Assembly (NCBI RefSeq): GCF_018141005.1
Contig: NZ_CP046582.1
Location: 310,001-374,000, forward strand
Direction of reading: 5' to 3'
From: Erwinia sp. E602
GTDB taxonomy: Bacteria > Pseudomonadota > Gammaproteobacteria > Enterobacterales > Enterobacteriaceae
Length of the DNA stretch: 64,000 nucleotides
Shown here: piece after piece, positions 41,654-51,506 of the stretch
Layout: every line of letters starts with the position of its first letter
Position numbering within the stretch: position 1 is the first letter of the stretch
The notes under the pieces: generated by a model
Told to the model about the DNA's origin: nothing
Seen by the model: the letters and a program-made list of their open reading frames with translations, nothing else
The model's database searches: none
Translations under genes and position numbers: made by a program

Positions 41654-43720
41654 GCCCAGACGGCGGCGCAGCCAGCCGCCGTGGTGCGGGCGCTGGCTCC
41701 ATGTCAGCGACGAGATAGTGTGCATTATGCTGAGGTGGCTGAGGATGCGCTTAACGTGGCGTTCGACCACGGTGGTTGGCCCGCCGTGGAGCGCCTCAGG
41801 CGCTTCCAGCACGTTGCTCTCCGATCCCGGTCCGTCATACTCCAGCCGCTGCTGACAGCGCTGCAGGGCAATCTCACAGGACTGCAGATAGCGCTCCGCA
41901 AGCGATCGGGTCAGCATGGTATGTTCGCGCGCCAGGATGGTAATGGCGTTGATATGTTCGACGATAAACTGGCTGTGGGTCACCCACAGCTTCATGTCGG
42001 AGAGATAGCGTGAGTTAAAGCCCGGCTCCTGCATCGCCTGGTTCAGCGAGTTAAACAGCGCGTTGTGCGCCTGGTTGACGCGCATGCGCTGATACGCCAG
42101 CTTGCCGGCATCCTGCTCGTCGCCCAGTAACAGCCGCAAAGCCTCCTGGTCCGCCTCCAGCGCGTCGTGCGCGTTCTGCCGCAGCAGGCCGTTCTGCCAC
42201 TGTGGCCACAGCCAGATCATGCCGCCAAAGGCGATCAGGCAGCCCATCAGCGTATCCATCAGCCGCGGCAGCAGAAAATCGGCACCGTTCAGCGACAGCA
42301 GTTGCAGCGTCCATACCGTGGTCACCGTAAAGCCGACCGTGGCCCAGCCGTAGAACGGGCGGATAATCAGGTAGCTCACCAGCGTAATCGCCAGCATCAG
42401 CAGCAGCACCACCGACTCCGGCGCGTGCAGGCGCAGGGTGAGTGCCGCCACCGCCAGCCCGGCCAGCGTGCCCAGCGCACGGTGTTGAATGCGTACCCGG
42501 GTAGCGCTGTAACCGTTGAGGCTAACGAACATCACCGTCATCAGCACCCAGTAAGGTTTGGGCAGGTTAAAGAACAGCGCCAGCGTACTGGCAAAGGTCA
42601 GCATCACCGCATAACGGGCGGCGGTGCGCAGCGCGGTGGACTTCAGCGACAGGTAGCTTTTCAGCGCCGGGATCAGCGGCAGGCGGCGCTGGCGGTCGGC
42701 CATCAGGTCGCGGCGGTAGAGCGGCTGCTGGGTGCGCAGCAGGCGGGCGATACGGCTGAAGTGGTAATAACAGAAGTTGCCGACCGGATTGTCAGGATGC
42801 TGGCGGGCGATCTTCTCCAGCGCCTGTAGCTGTTTTTCCATGCCAAAGCGCGCCGACAAACGATGGTAGAGGATATCATCCGCCAGCGTGCGCAGCCGCG
42901 CGGCAATAATCCGGGCGTTCCAGCGGATCACCGCCTCTGCATGGCTCTGTTCGACCAGCTTTTGCACCTCCTGCGGCTGATGCAGGCTGACGGCGATATG
43001 CTCCTGCAGATCCAGCGCCACCTGAAAGGCGCGCGTCAGCCGCCGGTAGTGCTGATCGCGGCCGGCGGAGAGCATATGCATCTGCTGATAGCAGGTATTA
43101 ATCAGGTCGACCGCCTTCTGCTGACGAATCAGCAGCGGCGGCAGCGCGGTATCGGGGTCGGTCAGGCGGGTCAGCAGGGTATATTTGGCTTCGCAGTAAC
43201 CCGCCAGTTCACGGTAAAGCAGGCTCAGGGTTTCCCGCAGCGGCTGCTCTTTCCACAGCCAGAACCAGAAGCCGTTAAACAGTCCGTACCACAGGGTGCC
43301 GCAGATAAACAGCAGCGGCGGCTGCCAGACAGGCACCCGGCCTGCCAGGCTTAAGGTAAAGATGGCGGCGATCAGCGACGCGGGCAGCAGGCGGCCGTGC
43401 AGCGGGCTGATTTCACCCAGCACGCCAAGCACCATCGTCATCAGCAGCAGGATCAGCGGCAGCGGCACGCCCTGTGCCCCGGCATACTGGATCAGAAAAC
43501 TGCAGCCGGCAAACAGCGAGCCGCCGACGATCAGGCGTTTAAAGAAGCGTTTATGCAGGGTATCAAGGCCGGCGTTGTTGCAGCAGGCGGGGACTAAAGA
43601 GAACAGCAGACCCTGTTGCAGGGCTCCGAACAGCCAGCCAGTCGCCACCGGCAAACAGAGCACCAGCGTTTGCCGCAGGGCGTAGTTGACCTCAGGGTGA
43701 TAGATGAGTCTACGCCACAT
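41642..43720 (-). CDS. yhfK: YccS/YhfK-type inner-membrane protein
   Basis: 692 residues (E. coli YhfK ~696-700). Two clusters of hydrophobic helices (~15-145 and ~375-500) separated by a large soluble region, then a soluble C-terminal domain: the FUSC-like (fusaric acid resistance/aromatic acid exporter) layout. Function unproven; possibly efflux. It lies downstream of crp on the same strand, beyond the crp terminator, and its 3' end overlaps the argD terminator. Confidence 0.9.
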   Translation of the reverse strand: MWRRLIYHPEVNYALRQTLVLCLPVATGWLFGALQQGLLFSLVPACCNNAGLDTLHKRFFKRLIVGGSLFAGCSFLIQYAGAQGVPLPLILLLMTMVLGVLGEISPLHGRLLPASLIAAIFTLSLAGRVPVWQPPLLFICGTLWYGLFNGFWFWLWKEQPLRETLSLLYRELAGYCEAKYTLLTRLTDPDTALPPLLIRQQKAVDLINTCYQQMHMLSAGRDQHYRRLTRAFQVALDLQEHIAVSLHQPQEVQKLVEQSHAEAVIRWNARIIAARLRTLADDILYHRLSARFGMEKQLQALEKIARQHPDNPVGNFCYYHFSRIARLLRTQQPLYRRDLMADRQRRLPLIPALKSYLSLKSTALRTAARYAVMLTFASTLALFFNLPKPYWVLMTVMFVSLNGYSATRVRIQHRALGTLAGLAVAALTLRLHAPESVVLLLMLAITLVSYLIIRPFYGWATVGFTVTTVWTLQLLSLNGADFLLPRLMDTLMGCLIAFGGMIWLWPQWQNGLLRQNAHDALEADQEALRLLLGDEQDAGKLAYQRMRVNQAHNALFNSLNQAMQEPGFNSRYLSDMKLWVTHSQFIVEHINAITILAREHTMLTRSLAERYLQSCEIALQRCQQRLEYDGPGSESNVLEAPEALHGGPTTVVERHVKRILSHLSIMHTISSLTWSQRPHHGGWLRRRLGKKN

Positions 43721-43733
43721 GCACCGTACCCAT

Positions 43734-43763
43734 AAAAAAGGCGCGACAGAAGCCTGTCGCGCC
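43734..43763 (-). terminator. Intrinsic terminator of crp
   Basis: GGCGCGACAG (43740-43749) pairs with CTGTCGCGCC (43754-43763) around AAGC; on the minus strand six T follow. It starts 17 bases after the crp stop and lies just before yhfK. Confidence 0.95.
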
Positions 43764-43779
43764 GCAGGATTAAGATCGG

Positions 43780-44412
43780 TTAACGGGTGCCGTAAACGAC
43801 AATGGTTTTGCCGTGTGCGGAGATCAGATTCTGATCTTCCAGCATTTTCAGGATACGGCCCACGGTTTCACGGGAACAGCCGACGATCTGGCCGATCTCC
43901 TGACGGGTGATTTTGATCTGCATGCCATCCGGGTGGGTCATGGCATCGGGCTGTTTGGCCAGATTGAGCAGGGTCTGGGCAATACGGCCGGTGACGTCGA
44001 GGAAGGCGAGGTTGCCGACCTTTTCAGACGTCACCTGCAGACGACGCGCCATCTGCGAGGAGAGACGCATCAGAATATCCGGGTTAACCTGAATCAGCTG
44101 ACGGAATTTTTTGTAGGAAATTTCAGCCACTTCACAGGCCGCTTTCGCGCGCACCCAGGCGCTGCGCTCCTGCCCCTCTTCAAACAGGCCCAGTTCGCCA
44201 ATAAAGTCGCCCTGGTTCAGGTAGGAGAGGATCATCTCTTTGCCTTCTTCATCCTTGATCAGCACCGCTACCGCGCCTTTGACGATGTAGTAGAGGGTTT
44301 CTGCCTTTTCACCCTGATGGATCAGCGTGCTTTTGGATGGATATTTGTGAATATGGCAATGTGACAGGAACCATTCGAGAGTCGGGTCTGTTTGCGGTTT
44401 GCCGAGAACCAT
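43780..44412 (-). CDS. crp: cAMP receptor protein (catabolite activator)
   Basis: 210 residues, same length and almost the same sequence as E. coli CRP. N-terminal cyclic-nucleotide-binding domain with [21 protein letters not shown]-terminal helix-turn-helix with recognition helix in [15 protein letters not shown]. Global regulator of carbon use; two good CRP-site matches occur in this window (38702 and 45703). The 222-base upstream region carries its promoter; autoregulatory sites were not resolved by eye. Confidence 0.99.
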   Translation of the reverse strand: MVLGKPQTDPTLEWFLSHCHIHKYPSKSTLIHQGEKAETLYYIVKGAVAVLIKDEEGKEMILSYLNQGDFIGELGLFEEGQERSAWVRAKAACEVAEISYKKFRQLIQVNPDILMRLSSQMARRLQVTSEKVGNLAFLDVTGRIAQTLLNLAKQPDAMTHPDGMQIKITRQEIGQIVGCSRETVGRILKMLEDQNLISAHGKTIVVYGTR

Positions 44413-44634
44413 TCGCTGTTATCCTCTGTTTTGTCATCGAGCCCAAAAACAGGGGCTGCTCTCCCTGCCAGGCGTTGAAATAGTCAAGCGTTTCCCTGAG
44501 GGAAAATGATACGGGTCTCTGTTCAGAGCATGGCTCGCGTAGGGGGCCCGTTTTTACCGTGCATGATGGTGACAGTAAATATTACAGCTTTGTTTGTAGC
44601 ACAGCTTTACATAACTGTCTTGTGTTGTATCGCT

Positions 44635-45585
44635 TCAGCATAGCGGGAAAAGGGAGGGCGTGCTGTTTTTGCCGGTAGAACAGCGCCACGCGTCACGCCC
44701 GCTGGCTTTCTCAAGTATTTTCAACAGCTGCTGCGCGCTGGCGGTCAGCGGCGAGTGGCTGGAGCAGACCGCGCCATACCGCAGCGCGGGCAGCGTGCCG
44801 ATCGGCAGCTGCACCAGGCTGTGCGACCAGCGGCTCACCACCGGTTCCGGTAACAGCATCAGGTATCCCGCACGCTCGACCAGTTCGATGGCGGACAGTA
44901 ACGAACTGGTGCGCAATGCCGGCTGCGGCAGCGCCTGAAAAAAGCGTTTCAGCTCATCATTTAACGATGACAGCGTGGCGCTCTCATCTTCTGCCAGCAG
45001 CCATTTTTGCTCGCTCAGCTGGGTTAACGCCCGCGCCCGCCGCGCCGGATGATTTTTGCTGGCGACCACGCACAGCGGCACCTGAAAGAGCGGGGTGATC
45101 ACCAGCCGCTCCTGCTTAAGATCGGCGGGAACCGGCCCGGCGGCAAAGTCGATCTCGCCGCTGTTCAGCAGCGGCAGCAGGCTGCGCATCAGGCCCTCTT
45201 TGACGCTTAGCCGGGCCTGCGGGTGGCGCAGGCGAAATTTTTCGACCACCTCCGCCAGCATCGTTGAGCCCACCAGGCTGCAAACTCCCACCGCCACCTG
45301 CCCCTGCTGAGGATGCTGGGCGGAGTAGATTTCATCCCCCGCCCGCTGCAGCTCCTGCAGGATAAAGCGGTTGCGTACCGCGAACAGCTGGCCGCTGGGC
45401 GTCAGGGTGATCCCGCCAGGGCCGCGCAGAAACAGCGCCGTTTGCAGCGTATTTTCCAGTTCCTTCAGCGCCCGGCTGATGGCCGGCTGTGACTGTGCCA
45501 GCGTGCGGGCCGCCGAGCGGATACTGCCCTGACGCACGACTTCTTCAAACACCCGCAGCTGCTGCATTTTAGGTAGATAGCGCAT
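44635..45585 (-). CDS. LysR-family transcriptional regulator
   Basis: 316 residues from ATG 45585 (GAAGGAG 6 bases upstream); an in-frame GTG 5 codons earlier is less likely. N-terminal LysR helix-turn-helix (~5-65: MQQLRVFEEVVRQGSIRSAA...QPAISRALKELE) and a periplasmic-binding-protein-like effector domain (~90-300). It resembles AbgR-type regulators that neighbour M20 peptidase genes. Divergent from the MFS-M20 operon, its likely target. An imperfect ATTTCATC/GATGTAAAT dyad at 45631-45657 is a candidate operator. This cluster occupies the place of yhfA in E. coli. Confidence 0.85.
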   Translation of the reverse strand: MRYLPKMQQLRVFEEVVRQGSIRSAARTLAQSQPAISRALKELENTLQTALFLRGPGGITLTPSGQLFAVRNRFILQELQRAGDEIYSAQHPQQGQVAVGVCSLVGSTMLAEVVEKFRLRHPQARLSVKEGLMRSLLPLLNSGEIDFAAGPVPADLKQERLVITPLFQVPLCVVASKNHPARRARALTQLSEQKWLLAEDESATLSSLNDELKRFFQALPQPALRTSSLLSAIELVERAGYLMLLPEPVVSRWSHSLVQLPIGTLPALRYGAVCSSHSPLTASAQQLLKILEKASGRDAWRCSTGKNSTPSLFPLC

Positions 45586-45630
45586 CCCGTTCTCCTTCAC
45601 TGATGCCAGAAACGTATCAGGGCAACGAAA

Positions 45631-45657
45631 ATTTCATCTTACCTGACTGATGTAAAT
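45631..45657. promoter_or_regulatory. Candidate LysR-type operator
   Basis: Imperfect inverted repeat with arms ATTTCATC and GATGTAAAT separated by 10 bases, located between the divergent LysR and MFS genes. It fits the T-N11-A style of LysR sites in general shape only. Confidence 0.3.
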
Positions 45658-45702
45658 CCCTGATGGTGTTGTGGACATGTTAAATCATTGTGCTTGTTTC
45701 GT

Positions 45703-45718
45703 TGTGATGTTGCTCACA
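45703..45718. promoter_or_regulatory. Consensus CRP-binding site upstream of the MFS-M20 operon
   Basis: TGTGA-TGTTGC-TCACA is a 10/10 match to the CRP core consensus. Its centre is 73 bases before the MFS start codon, a suitable place for activation of that promoter. The crp gene itself lies about 1.3 kb away. Confidence 0.85.
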
Positions 45719-45783
45719 GCGCGGGACAGAGACTGACGGACGTAATTGATTGATTCCTTTTCAGTTAATTAGGAGAAACAGCA

Positions 45784-46995
45784 ATGGATAGACGCGCACG
45801 CCTGGGAATGATCCTGATGTTATTTGCCGGCTATACCCTGATTTATATCGATAAAACCGTGATGGGCTTTGCGCTTCTGCCGATACGCGCAGAGTTTAAC
45901 TTCACCCCGCAGCAGGTCGGCCTGATCCCGGGCTTATTTTTTTTCTCCTACACCCTGTTTCAGATCCCCGCCGGCTGGTTAAACGACCGGCTGGGCTACC
46001 GGGCGATGCTGGTGATGTCGCTGGCGCTGGTGGGCGTATGTGCCCTGCTGTTTGGCTGGTGGGGGCTGGGCCTTGGCTGGCTGATCCTGTTTCGCATGCT
46101 GGCCGGCATCGGTCACTCCGGTTATCCCAGCGCCAGCGCGAAAACGGTGACCATGACCTTCGATCTGCAGCATCGTACCTTTGTACAGTCGCTACTGCTC
46201 TCCTCCTCAGGAATGGCGATGGTAATCGGGCCGCTGCTGGCAATCTGGGCGCTGCGGGTGATGCGCTGGCAGCAGATGTATATGGTGTTTGCCGCGCTTT
46301 TTCTGCTGGTGGCGCTGCTGATGCTGGTGCTACTGCCAAAACACGGACAGCAGCAACAGGAGGTGGCCGCCCCGTCGCAGGGTAGCTGGCGGCTGATGTT
46401 CCGTCATCCGCTCATCTGGCAGCTGATTATCGCTAACGTCTGCGTCAATCTTCCCGCCTACAGCCTGATGGCCTGGCTACCCAGTTTTCTGGTCAAAGAG
46501 CATGGCCTGTCGATGGCCGTTACCGGTGAGATCATCTCTATCGGCGGTATTGGTGCCTGGGCGTCGTCGATTATCGGCGGCTGGCTGGTGGGGCGCTATG
46601 GCTCCGGTCGCGAGCCGCTGGTGATCCTTTGCACCGCGCTGGTTGCGGCCTGTGGCCTGCTCGGCATCTATTTTTCCACCTCGCTGCTGGCGACGATTGT
46701 CATTCTGATGATCACCAATGGTGCCACCTTCTGCACCTTTGTCTTTACCTTTACGCTGCCGTTGAAACGTTTCGAACCGCGCATTATGGGCACCACGGTG
46801 GGCTTTCTTAACGCCTGCGGTGTGGCCGGTGGGTTTATTGGCCCGATCGTCATCGGGTATCTGGTCGCGGCCAGCGGAGGGGACTACTTCACCAGCTTCC
46901 TGTTTATGATGGTCGCGATCGTGATTGCCGGGCTGGCGCTGCTGCCCGGCAGCCGGCGGCCGCTTATCTCACCGCAACATCAGGAGTCACTATGA
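45784..46995 (+). CDS. MFS transporter of the anion:cation symporter type
   Basis: 403 residues, about 12 membrane helices. The loop 2-3 signature is [10 protein letters not shown], and [14 protein letters not shown] in helix 4-5 and [11 protein letters not shown] later fit the ACS/organic-anion group of major facilitators. RBS AGGAG 8 bases upstream. Four-base overlap (ATGA) with the M20 hydrolase, so it probably imports that enzyme's substrate, such as an N-acyl amino acid or other amide conjugate. Specificity cannot be read from sequence. Confidence 0.85.
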   Translation: MDRRARLGMILMLFAGYTLIYIDKTVMGFALLPIRAEFNFTPQQVGLIPGLFFFSYTLFQIPAGWLNDRLGYRAMLVMSLALVGVCALLFGWWGLGLGWLILFRMLAGIGHSGYPSASAKTVTMTFDLQHRTFVQSLLLSSSGMAMVIGPLLAIWALRVMRWQQMYMVFAALFLLVALLMLVLLPKHGQQQQEVAAPSQGSWRLMFRHPLIWQLIIANVCVNLPAYSLMAWLPSFLVKEHGLSMAVTGEIISIGGIGAWASSIIGGWLVGRYGSGREPLVILCTALVAACGLLGIYFSTSLLATIVILMITNGATFCTFVFTFTLPLKRFEPRIMGTTVGFLNACGVAGGFIGPIVIGYLVAASGGDYFTSFLFMMVAIVIAGLALLPGSRRPLISPQHQESL

Positions 46996-48179
46996 ACGCT
47001 GCAGTTGCTTCACTGATTGAGGATATCACACCGCAGGTGGTCGCCTGGCGGCGGCATATTCATGCTAACCCCCATCTCTCCTTTTACGAGCAGGAGACGG
47101 CCGACTACGTGGCCGCGGAGCTGGCGAAGATGGGGCCATTGGCCCTGACGCGGTTGACGCCGAACAGCGTGCTGGCGGAGCTGACCGGCGCGCGCAGCGG
47201 CCCGTGTATTGCGCTGCGCGCGGATATGGACGCCCTGCCGATCCATGAGCTGAACGATGAGCCGTTTACCTCACGCCATCCGGGGGTGATGCACGCCTGC
47301 GGACACGACGCGCACACCGCGATGCTGTTGGGCGCGGCCAAAGTGCTGTGCCAGCTGCGCTCGCAGATTGCCGGACGCGTGCGCTTCGTTTTCCAGCATG
47401 CCGAGGAGGTACCGCCCGGCGGAGCGCAGGAGCTGGTGGAACTGGGGGCGATGCGGGACGTACAGACGATCTTCGGCCTGCACGTGATGCCCGGTTTTCC
47501 CACCGGCACCGTCGGTTTTACCGAAGGGGTGTTCAGCGCCGCCAGCGACAACTTTGATCTGATCCTGCAGGGCACCGGCGCGCACGCGGCGATGCCGGAT
47601 AAAAGCTGCGATCCGATCGTGATGGGGGCGGGGGTGGTGCACGCGCTGCAGCAGGTGGTGTCGCGGCGGCTGAACCCGAACGACCGCGCGGTGCTGACCG
47701 TGGCCAGCTTTCTTGCCGACGGTGGCTACAACGTGATCCCGGACAGCGCGCACCTCAGGGGTACGCTGCGCACGCTCAGCCGCGAGGCGCGCGAAGAGAT
47801 CCCTAAGATGATGGAGCAGATGCTGGAGGGCCTGACCCGGGCCTCTGGCGGCAGCTACCAGCTGAACTGGACGCGCGGCTACGTCACCGGCGTTAACCAC
47901 CGCGACGCCTGCCAGATCGCCGCAGAGAATGTCCGAGCCCAGCTGGGCGAGCAGGCGTTGAAAATTCTGCCGCACCCGATGTTCGGCTGTGAAGACTTTT
48001 CGGCCTACCAGCAGGTGGTGCCCGGCTGCTTCCTGTTTGTCGGTTCGGGTAACGAGGCAATCGGGGCCTGCTGGAATCTGCATAACCCCCACTTCCGCCT
48101 TGATGAGGCGGTGCTGCCGCTGGGCGTGAAGCTGCATATCGGGTTTATCCAGCGGCTGCTGATGGACGGGCGCAGCTGA
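46992..48179 (+). CDS. M20D-family amidohydrolase (N-acyl/conjugate amino acid hydrolase)
   Basis: 395 residues, cytoplasmic. Metal-binding features of the HipO/IAA-amino-acid hydrolase group are intact: ADMDALP at ~77-83, Cys103 and His105 in [10 protein letters not shown], Glu138-Glu139 in [10 protein letters not shown], His164 in GLHV, and the lid-domain histidine in [10 protein letters not shown]-terminal metal ligand in [14 protein letters not shown] region. Partners are the coupled MFS transporter and the divergent LysR protein. Hippurate, N-acetyl amino acids, p-aminobenzoyl-glutamate-like compounds or indole-acetyl amino acids are all possible substrates. Confidence 0.88.
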   Translation: MNAAVASLIEDITPQVVAWRRHIHANPHLSFYEQETADYVAAELAKMGPLALTRLTPNSVLAELTGARSGPCIALRADMDALPIHELNDEPFTSRHPGVMHACGHDAHTAMLLGAAKVLCQLRSQIAGRVRFVFQHAEEVPPGGAQELVELGAMRDVQTIFGLHVMPGFPTGTVGFTEGVFSAASDNFDLILQGTGAHAAMPDKSCDPIVMGAGVVHALQQVVSRRLNPNDRAVLTVASFLADGGYNVIPDSAHLRGTLRTLSREAREEIPKMMEQMLEGLTRASGGSYQLNWTRGYVTGVNHRDACQIAAENVRAQLGEQALKILPHPMFGCEDFSAYQQVVPGCFLFVGSGNEAIGACWNLHNPHFRLDEAVLPLGVKLHIGFIQRLLMDGRS

Positions 48180-48202
48180 CGGCCACCGTCCGACCGGCGG
48201 GC

Positions 48203-49072
48203 TCAGACGATTTTTTTACCTTCGATCAGCCGTTGCACCAGCGGTGCCATGATCAGCTCCATCGCCAGGCCCATCTTACCGCCGGGCACGACCAGGGTTT
48301 TCATATGCGAGATAAAGGAGCCCTGCAGCATGGCGAGCAGATACGGGAAGTCGATATCCTCCAGACCCTGGAAATGGATCACCACAAAACTCTCGTCGAG
48401 CGAGGGAATGCCGCGGGCGGCGAAGGGGTTGGAGGTATCCACCGTCGGCACCCGCTGGAAGTTGAGGTGGGTGCGCGAGAACTGTGGCGTAATAAAGTTG
48501 ATGTAGTCCTCCATCGAGCGCACCACCGAATCCATCACCGCCTCGCGCGAGTGGCCGCGCTCGCTGGTGTCACGTACCAGCTTCTGGATCCATTCGAGGT
48601 TGACGATCGGCACCACGCCCACCAGCAAGTCAACGTGGTCTGCCACGCTGTGCTGTGGCGTTACCACGCCGCCGTGCAGCCCCTCATAGAACAGCACGTC
48701 GGTCGGTTCCGGCAGCGGCTGCCACGGGGTGAAGGTGCCCGGCACCTGGTTCCACGGCACCGCTTCATCATAGGTGTGCAGATACTTGCGTGACTGGCCC
48801 TTACCGCTGCGGCCATACCCGGCGAAGGTCTGCTCCAGCAGGCCGAAATCGTTAGCCTCCGGCCCGAAATAGCTGACGTGTTTCCCCATGTCACGTGCCT
48901 TACGGATGGCCATATCCATCTCCGGGCGGGTAAAACGGTGAAAACTGTCGCCTTCCACCTCGGCCGCGCGCAGATTAAGCTGCTGGAATATTTTCCTGAA
49001 CGCCAGGCTGGTGGTGGTGGTTCCTGCCCCGCTGGAGCCGGTGACGGCGATAACCGGATGTTTGGCTGACAT
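48203..49072 (-). CDS. prkB: Phosphoribulokinase-like protein PrkB
   Basis: 289 residues from ATG 49072 (GGGAG 9 bases upstream), exactly the E. coli length. P-loop GSSGAGTTTTS at ~10-20 and the phosphoribulokinase/uridine kinase fold. No Calvin cycle exists in these bacteria and the true substrate is unknown. It is followed by yheU and yheT upstream on the same strand (yheT-yheU-prkB order in transcription), as in E. coli. Confidence 0.95.
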   Translation of the reverse strand: MSAKHPVIAVTGSSGAGTTTTSLAFRKIFQQLNLRAAEVEGDSFHRFTRPEMDMAIRKARDMGKHVSYFGPEANDFGLLEQTFAGYGRSGKGQSRKYLHTYDEAVPWNQVPGTFTPWQPLPEPTDVLFYEGLHGGVVTPQHSVADHVDLLVGVVPIVNLEWIQKLVRDTSERGHSREAVMDSVVRSMEDYINFITPQFSRTHLNFQRVPTVDTSNPFAARGIPSLDESFVVIHFQGLEDIDFPYLLAMLQGSFISHMKTLVVPGGKMGLAMELIMAPLVQRLIEGKKIV

Positions 49073-49180
49073 GACGGACAACTCCCTTAAACTTCGAACC
49101 GAGGCTGCATTGGTATCACGTTTGGCGCGGTAAAGTCACCAGGGCTGCGTGCGCCGCCGGGCCCGGCCAGCGCGTTATCG

Positions 49181-49399
49181 TCACTCCCTGAACTGGCCGC
49201 GCGGCATGATATTGACGGTTTCATGCAGTTCAGACCACATCAGCACTACCTCGCCGCTGACCAGCTGGCGCCGCACGTCGTCCACCTTCTCGGCCAGCGT
49301 GCGCTCCTGCTCGCCATAGTCGGTACCTTCGCGCAGCACAAAGGCTTCCAGCAGGCTATCAAGGGTTTCAGGGTTAAGATCGCGCCAGGGAATAATCAT
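49181..49399 (-). CDS. yheU: Conserved small protein YheU
   Basis: 72 residues from ATG 49399, the E. coli length; the open frame extends 17 codons earlier inside yheT. Highly conserved start MIIPWRDL and C-terminus [21 protein letters not shown]0270 family, function unknown. ATG overlaps the yheT stop (ATGA), indicating translational coupling. Confidence 0.95.
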   Translation of the reverse strand: MIIPWRDLNPETLDSLLEAFVLREGTDYGEQERTLAEKVDDVRRQLVSGEVVLMWSELHETVNIMPRGQFRE

Positions 49400-50415
49400 C
49401 GTTGCTCCAGCCAGGGGGTAAGCCACTGTGGAATGCGCTGCTCCAGCCACATCTGTGGCTGACGCAGGGTTCCACCTACAAATCCGACATGCCCGCCGTG
49501 CTGCGTCAGCTGATATTCAACGCAGGCCGGCAGCAGTGCGGGGTCGGGGATCACTTCAGGGGTCATAAAAGGGTCGTCGCTGGCGTGCACGATCAGCAGC
49601 GGTTTACGCACGCCGGGCAGCAGCGGCAGGGCGCTGCAGCGGCGATAGTAGTCGGTGGCATCGGCAAAGCCGTGAGCGCGGGCGGTGATCGCATCATCAA
49701 AGTCGCGCAGCTGGCGCAGGGCCGCCAGCTGTTGCAGATCGACCGGCAGCGTACCGGGCCACGCCAGCAGCTTGCGGCGGGCGTTCTGCTTCAGCAGGTT
49801 CAGCAGATAGCGCTGGTAGACGCGGGAAAATCCCTGCTCCAGCCGCCGGCTGCAGGGCTCCAGCATCAGCGGCGCAGAGACCACCACCCCGGCGTCCAGC
49901 AGGCACGCGTCCCCCTGTTTTCCCATCAGGCAGGCCAGCATATTGCCGCCGAGGGAGATGCCGACCGCGGCGGTCGGTACGTCGCCCCACGTCTCACGCA
50001 GCCACCGCAGGAAGAAGCTGGCATCTTCCGTTTCGCCGGAATGATAGATGCGGTTCAGGCGATTCGGCGTACCGCTGCAGCCGCGAAAATGCATCACCAC
50101 ACCCAGCCAGCCGCGCGCCTGCCATGCCTGCATCAGGCCGTGGGCATAGGGGCTGTTGAAACTACCCTCCAGGCCGTGGAACAGCACCACGCGCGGTTTG
50201 TGGCGCGCCTGCGCCGGGTCTTCGCTCCAGGCCAGATCGACAAAATCGCCGTCCGGCAGGGTCAGGCGCTGCCAGTGGGGGCGCAGGGCAATGCGGCGGC
50301 GCAGCAGGCGCGGCAGAATCGTCTGCAGGTGCGGATTGGCCGCGCCCGGCAACGGGTGAAAAGCCTCGCCGGGGCGGGGGGCGAAATTTATAACGTCCGG
50401 GCTTGTTGAATCCAT
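49396..50415 (-). CDS. yheT: Alpha/beta hydrolase YheT
   Basis: 339 residues, AB-hydrolase 4 (YheT/ABHD1) family of putative esterases. Motifs: [14 protein letters not shown], the nucleophile elbow GISLGGN (Ser), and the C-terminal His in [12 protein letters not shown]; Asp in VHASDDPF. In E. coli yheS lies directly upstream; here about 8 kb of accessory genes intervene. Confidence 0.95.
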   Translation of the reverse strand: MDSTSPDVINFAPRPGEAFHPLPGAANPHLQTILPRLLRRRIALRPHWQRLTLPDGDFVDLAWSEDPAQARHKPRVVLFHGLEGSFNSPYAHGLMQAWQARGWLGVVMHFRGCSGTPNRLNRIYHSGETEDASFFLRWLRETWGDVPTAAVGISLGGNMLACLMGKQGDACLLDAGVVVSAPLMLEPCSRRLEQGFSRVYQRYLLNLLKQNARRKLLAWPGTLPVDLQQLAALRQLRDFDDAITARAHGFADATDYYRRCSALPLLPGVRKPLLIVHASDDPFMTPEVIPDPALLPACVEYQLTQHGGHVGFVGGTLRQPQMWLEQRIPQWLTPWLEQR

Positions 50416-50473
50416 GGCTCGCTGTTAGCTTCATCGGGTTAACGATCGGTAGTGGGTGAGAGGCGCCCGTTGT

Positions 50474-51076
50474 ATGGAACTGAGTCTGTTTTTATCTATG
50501 TTAGGCTTTCTTTGGGTCGCTGCCATCACGCCGGGCCCTAATAATATGTTACTCACCGCTTCCGGTGCCAGGTTTGGTTTGCTGCGTTCGCTGATGCTGC
50601 TGGTGGGCATCATGATCGGTATGCAGCTGATGCTGCTGATGGTGGCCTTTGGCGTTGGTGGCCTGATCCTGCTCTATCCCGCGCTGCATCTGCTGCTGAA
50701 AATTGCCGGTAGCCTCTACCTGCTGTGGCTGGCGTGGAAAATTGGCAGCGCCGGGTATGAAGAGCTGAACACCGATGCCGCCCCGGCCACGCCGATGCCG
50801 TTCTGGCAGGGCGGGCTGCTGCAGCTGATCAACCCGAAAGCCTGGCTGATGGCGCTGGGCGCGGTAGCCAGCTTCAGCCTGGCGGGGGAGGCCTATCTGC
50901 ACTCGGTGCTGGCGATCAGTTTCGGCATGGCGCTGGTGAATCTGGTCTCAGGGATTATCTGGATCGGCTTCGGGGCGCTGATCGGCCGCATTCTGCGCAG
51001 CCGTCGGGCGTGGCGCCTGTTCAACGTGGCGATGGGGCTGCTCACCGCCGCCTGTGTGCTGCTGATCTGGCGCTGA
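50474..51076 (+). CDS. LysE/RhtB-type amino acid exporter
   Basis: 200 residues from ATG 50474; a GTG 6 codons earlier is an alternative and neither has a strong ribosome-binding site. Six hydrophobic segments and the family signature ITPGPNNMLL near the N-terminus identify a LysE superfamily exporter. Substrate unknown. Divergent from yheT with under 60 bases between starts; first gene of the accessory block. A palindromic repeat follows 41 bases after its stop. Confidence 0.85.
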   Translation: MELSLFLSMLGFLWVAAITPGPNNMLLTASGARFGLLRSLMLLVGIMIGMQLMLLMVAFGVGGLILLYPALHLLLKIAGSLYLLWLAWKIGSAGYEELNTDAAPATPMPFWQGGLLQLINPKAWLMALGAVASFSLAGEAYLHSVLAISFGMALVNLVSGIIWIGFGALIGRILRSRRAWRLFNVAMGLLTAACVLLIWR

Positions 51077-51117
51077 GGGCTGGGGGCTGGTCACCTGTCA
51101 CTCCGGCTACTGGCTCA

Positions 51118-51218
51118 GGGAGCCTGTCCACTCCGTCAAGACGCAAAAAGCGTCATCCGTGACAGCCCGGCACGGCAACTCCCTGTGCCGTGACGCTTTA
51201 CTCCCTGTACAGGCTCCC
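51118..51218. repeat. 101-bp palindromic intergenic repeat, copy A
   Basis: Begins GGGAGCCTGT (51118-51127) and ends with its exact reverse complement ACAGGCTCCC (51209-51218). Inside are two hairpins: GACGC-AAAAA-GCGTC, and CGGCAC/GTGCCG. The first 79 bases align without gaps to 63922-64000, with 65 identical positions. Confidence 0.9.
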
Positions 51219-51506
51219 ATCGCCTCAGATTCGGTGTCGTCTGCCGGGTGCGGACTGAAACAGCGACATCAGCACTTTCGGACAGACCCGATACGCCGGG
51301 CACCTGAATCCACAGCGACCAGCCTGAACGTAATGAGGCCGTACACGGTTTATAACACCGGCTAATCCCGCTTTTTTGCATTGAATTGCTGTCTTTTTTC
51401 TAAGCAGATTTCGGTATAACAGAGAATTTTTAATTACTTTATTACGATAGTGCCGCCCGGTTACAAAGGAGGGGTTCACCCATAACAATAATTTTCGGAG
51501 CGGGCT
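51219..51506 (+). promoter_or_regulatory. tauA upstream region
   Basis: No gene seen. The right part (51360-51460) is AT-rich with a TATAAC -10-like hexamer at 51415-51420 and no good -35, which suits an activator-dependent promoter. tau operons in E. coli are activated by Cbl/CysB during sulfur limitation; a binding site could not be assigned by eye. A weak GGAG lies 9 bases before the tauA ATG. Confidence 0.4.
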
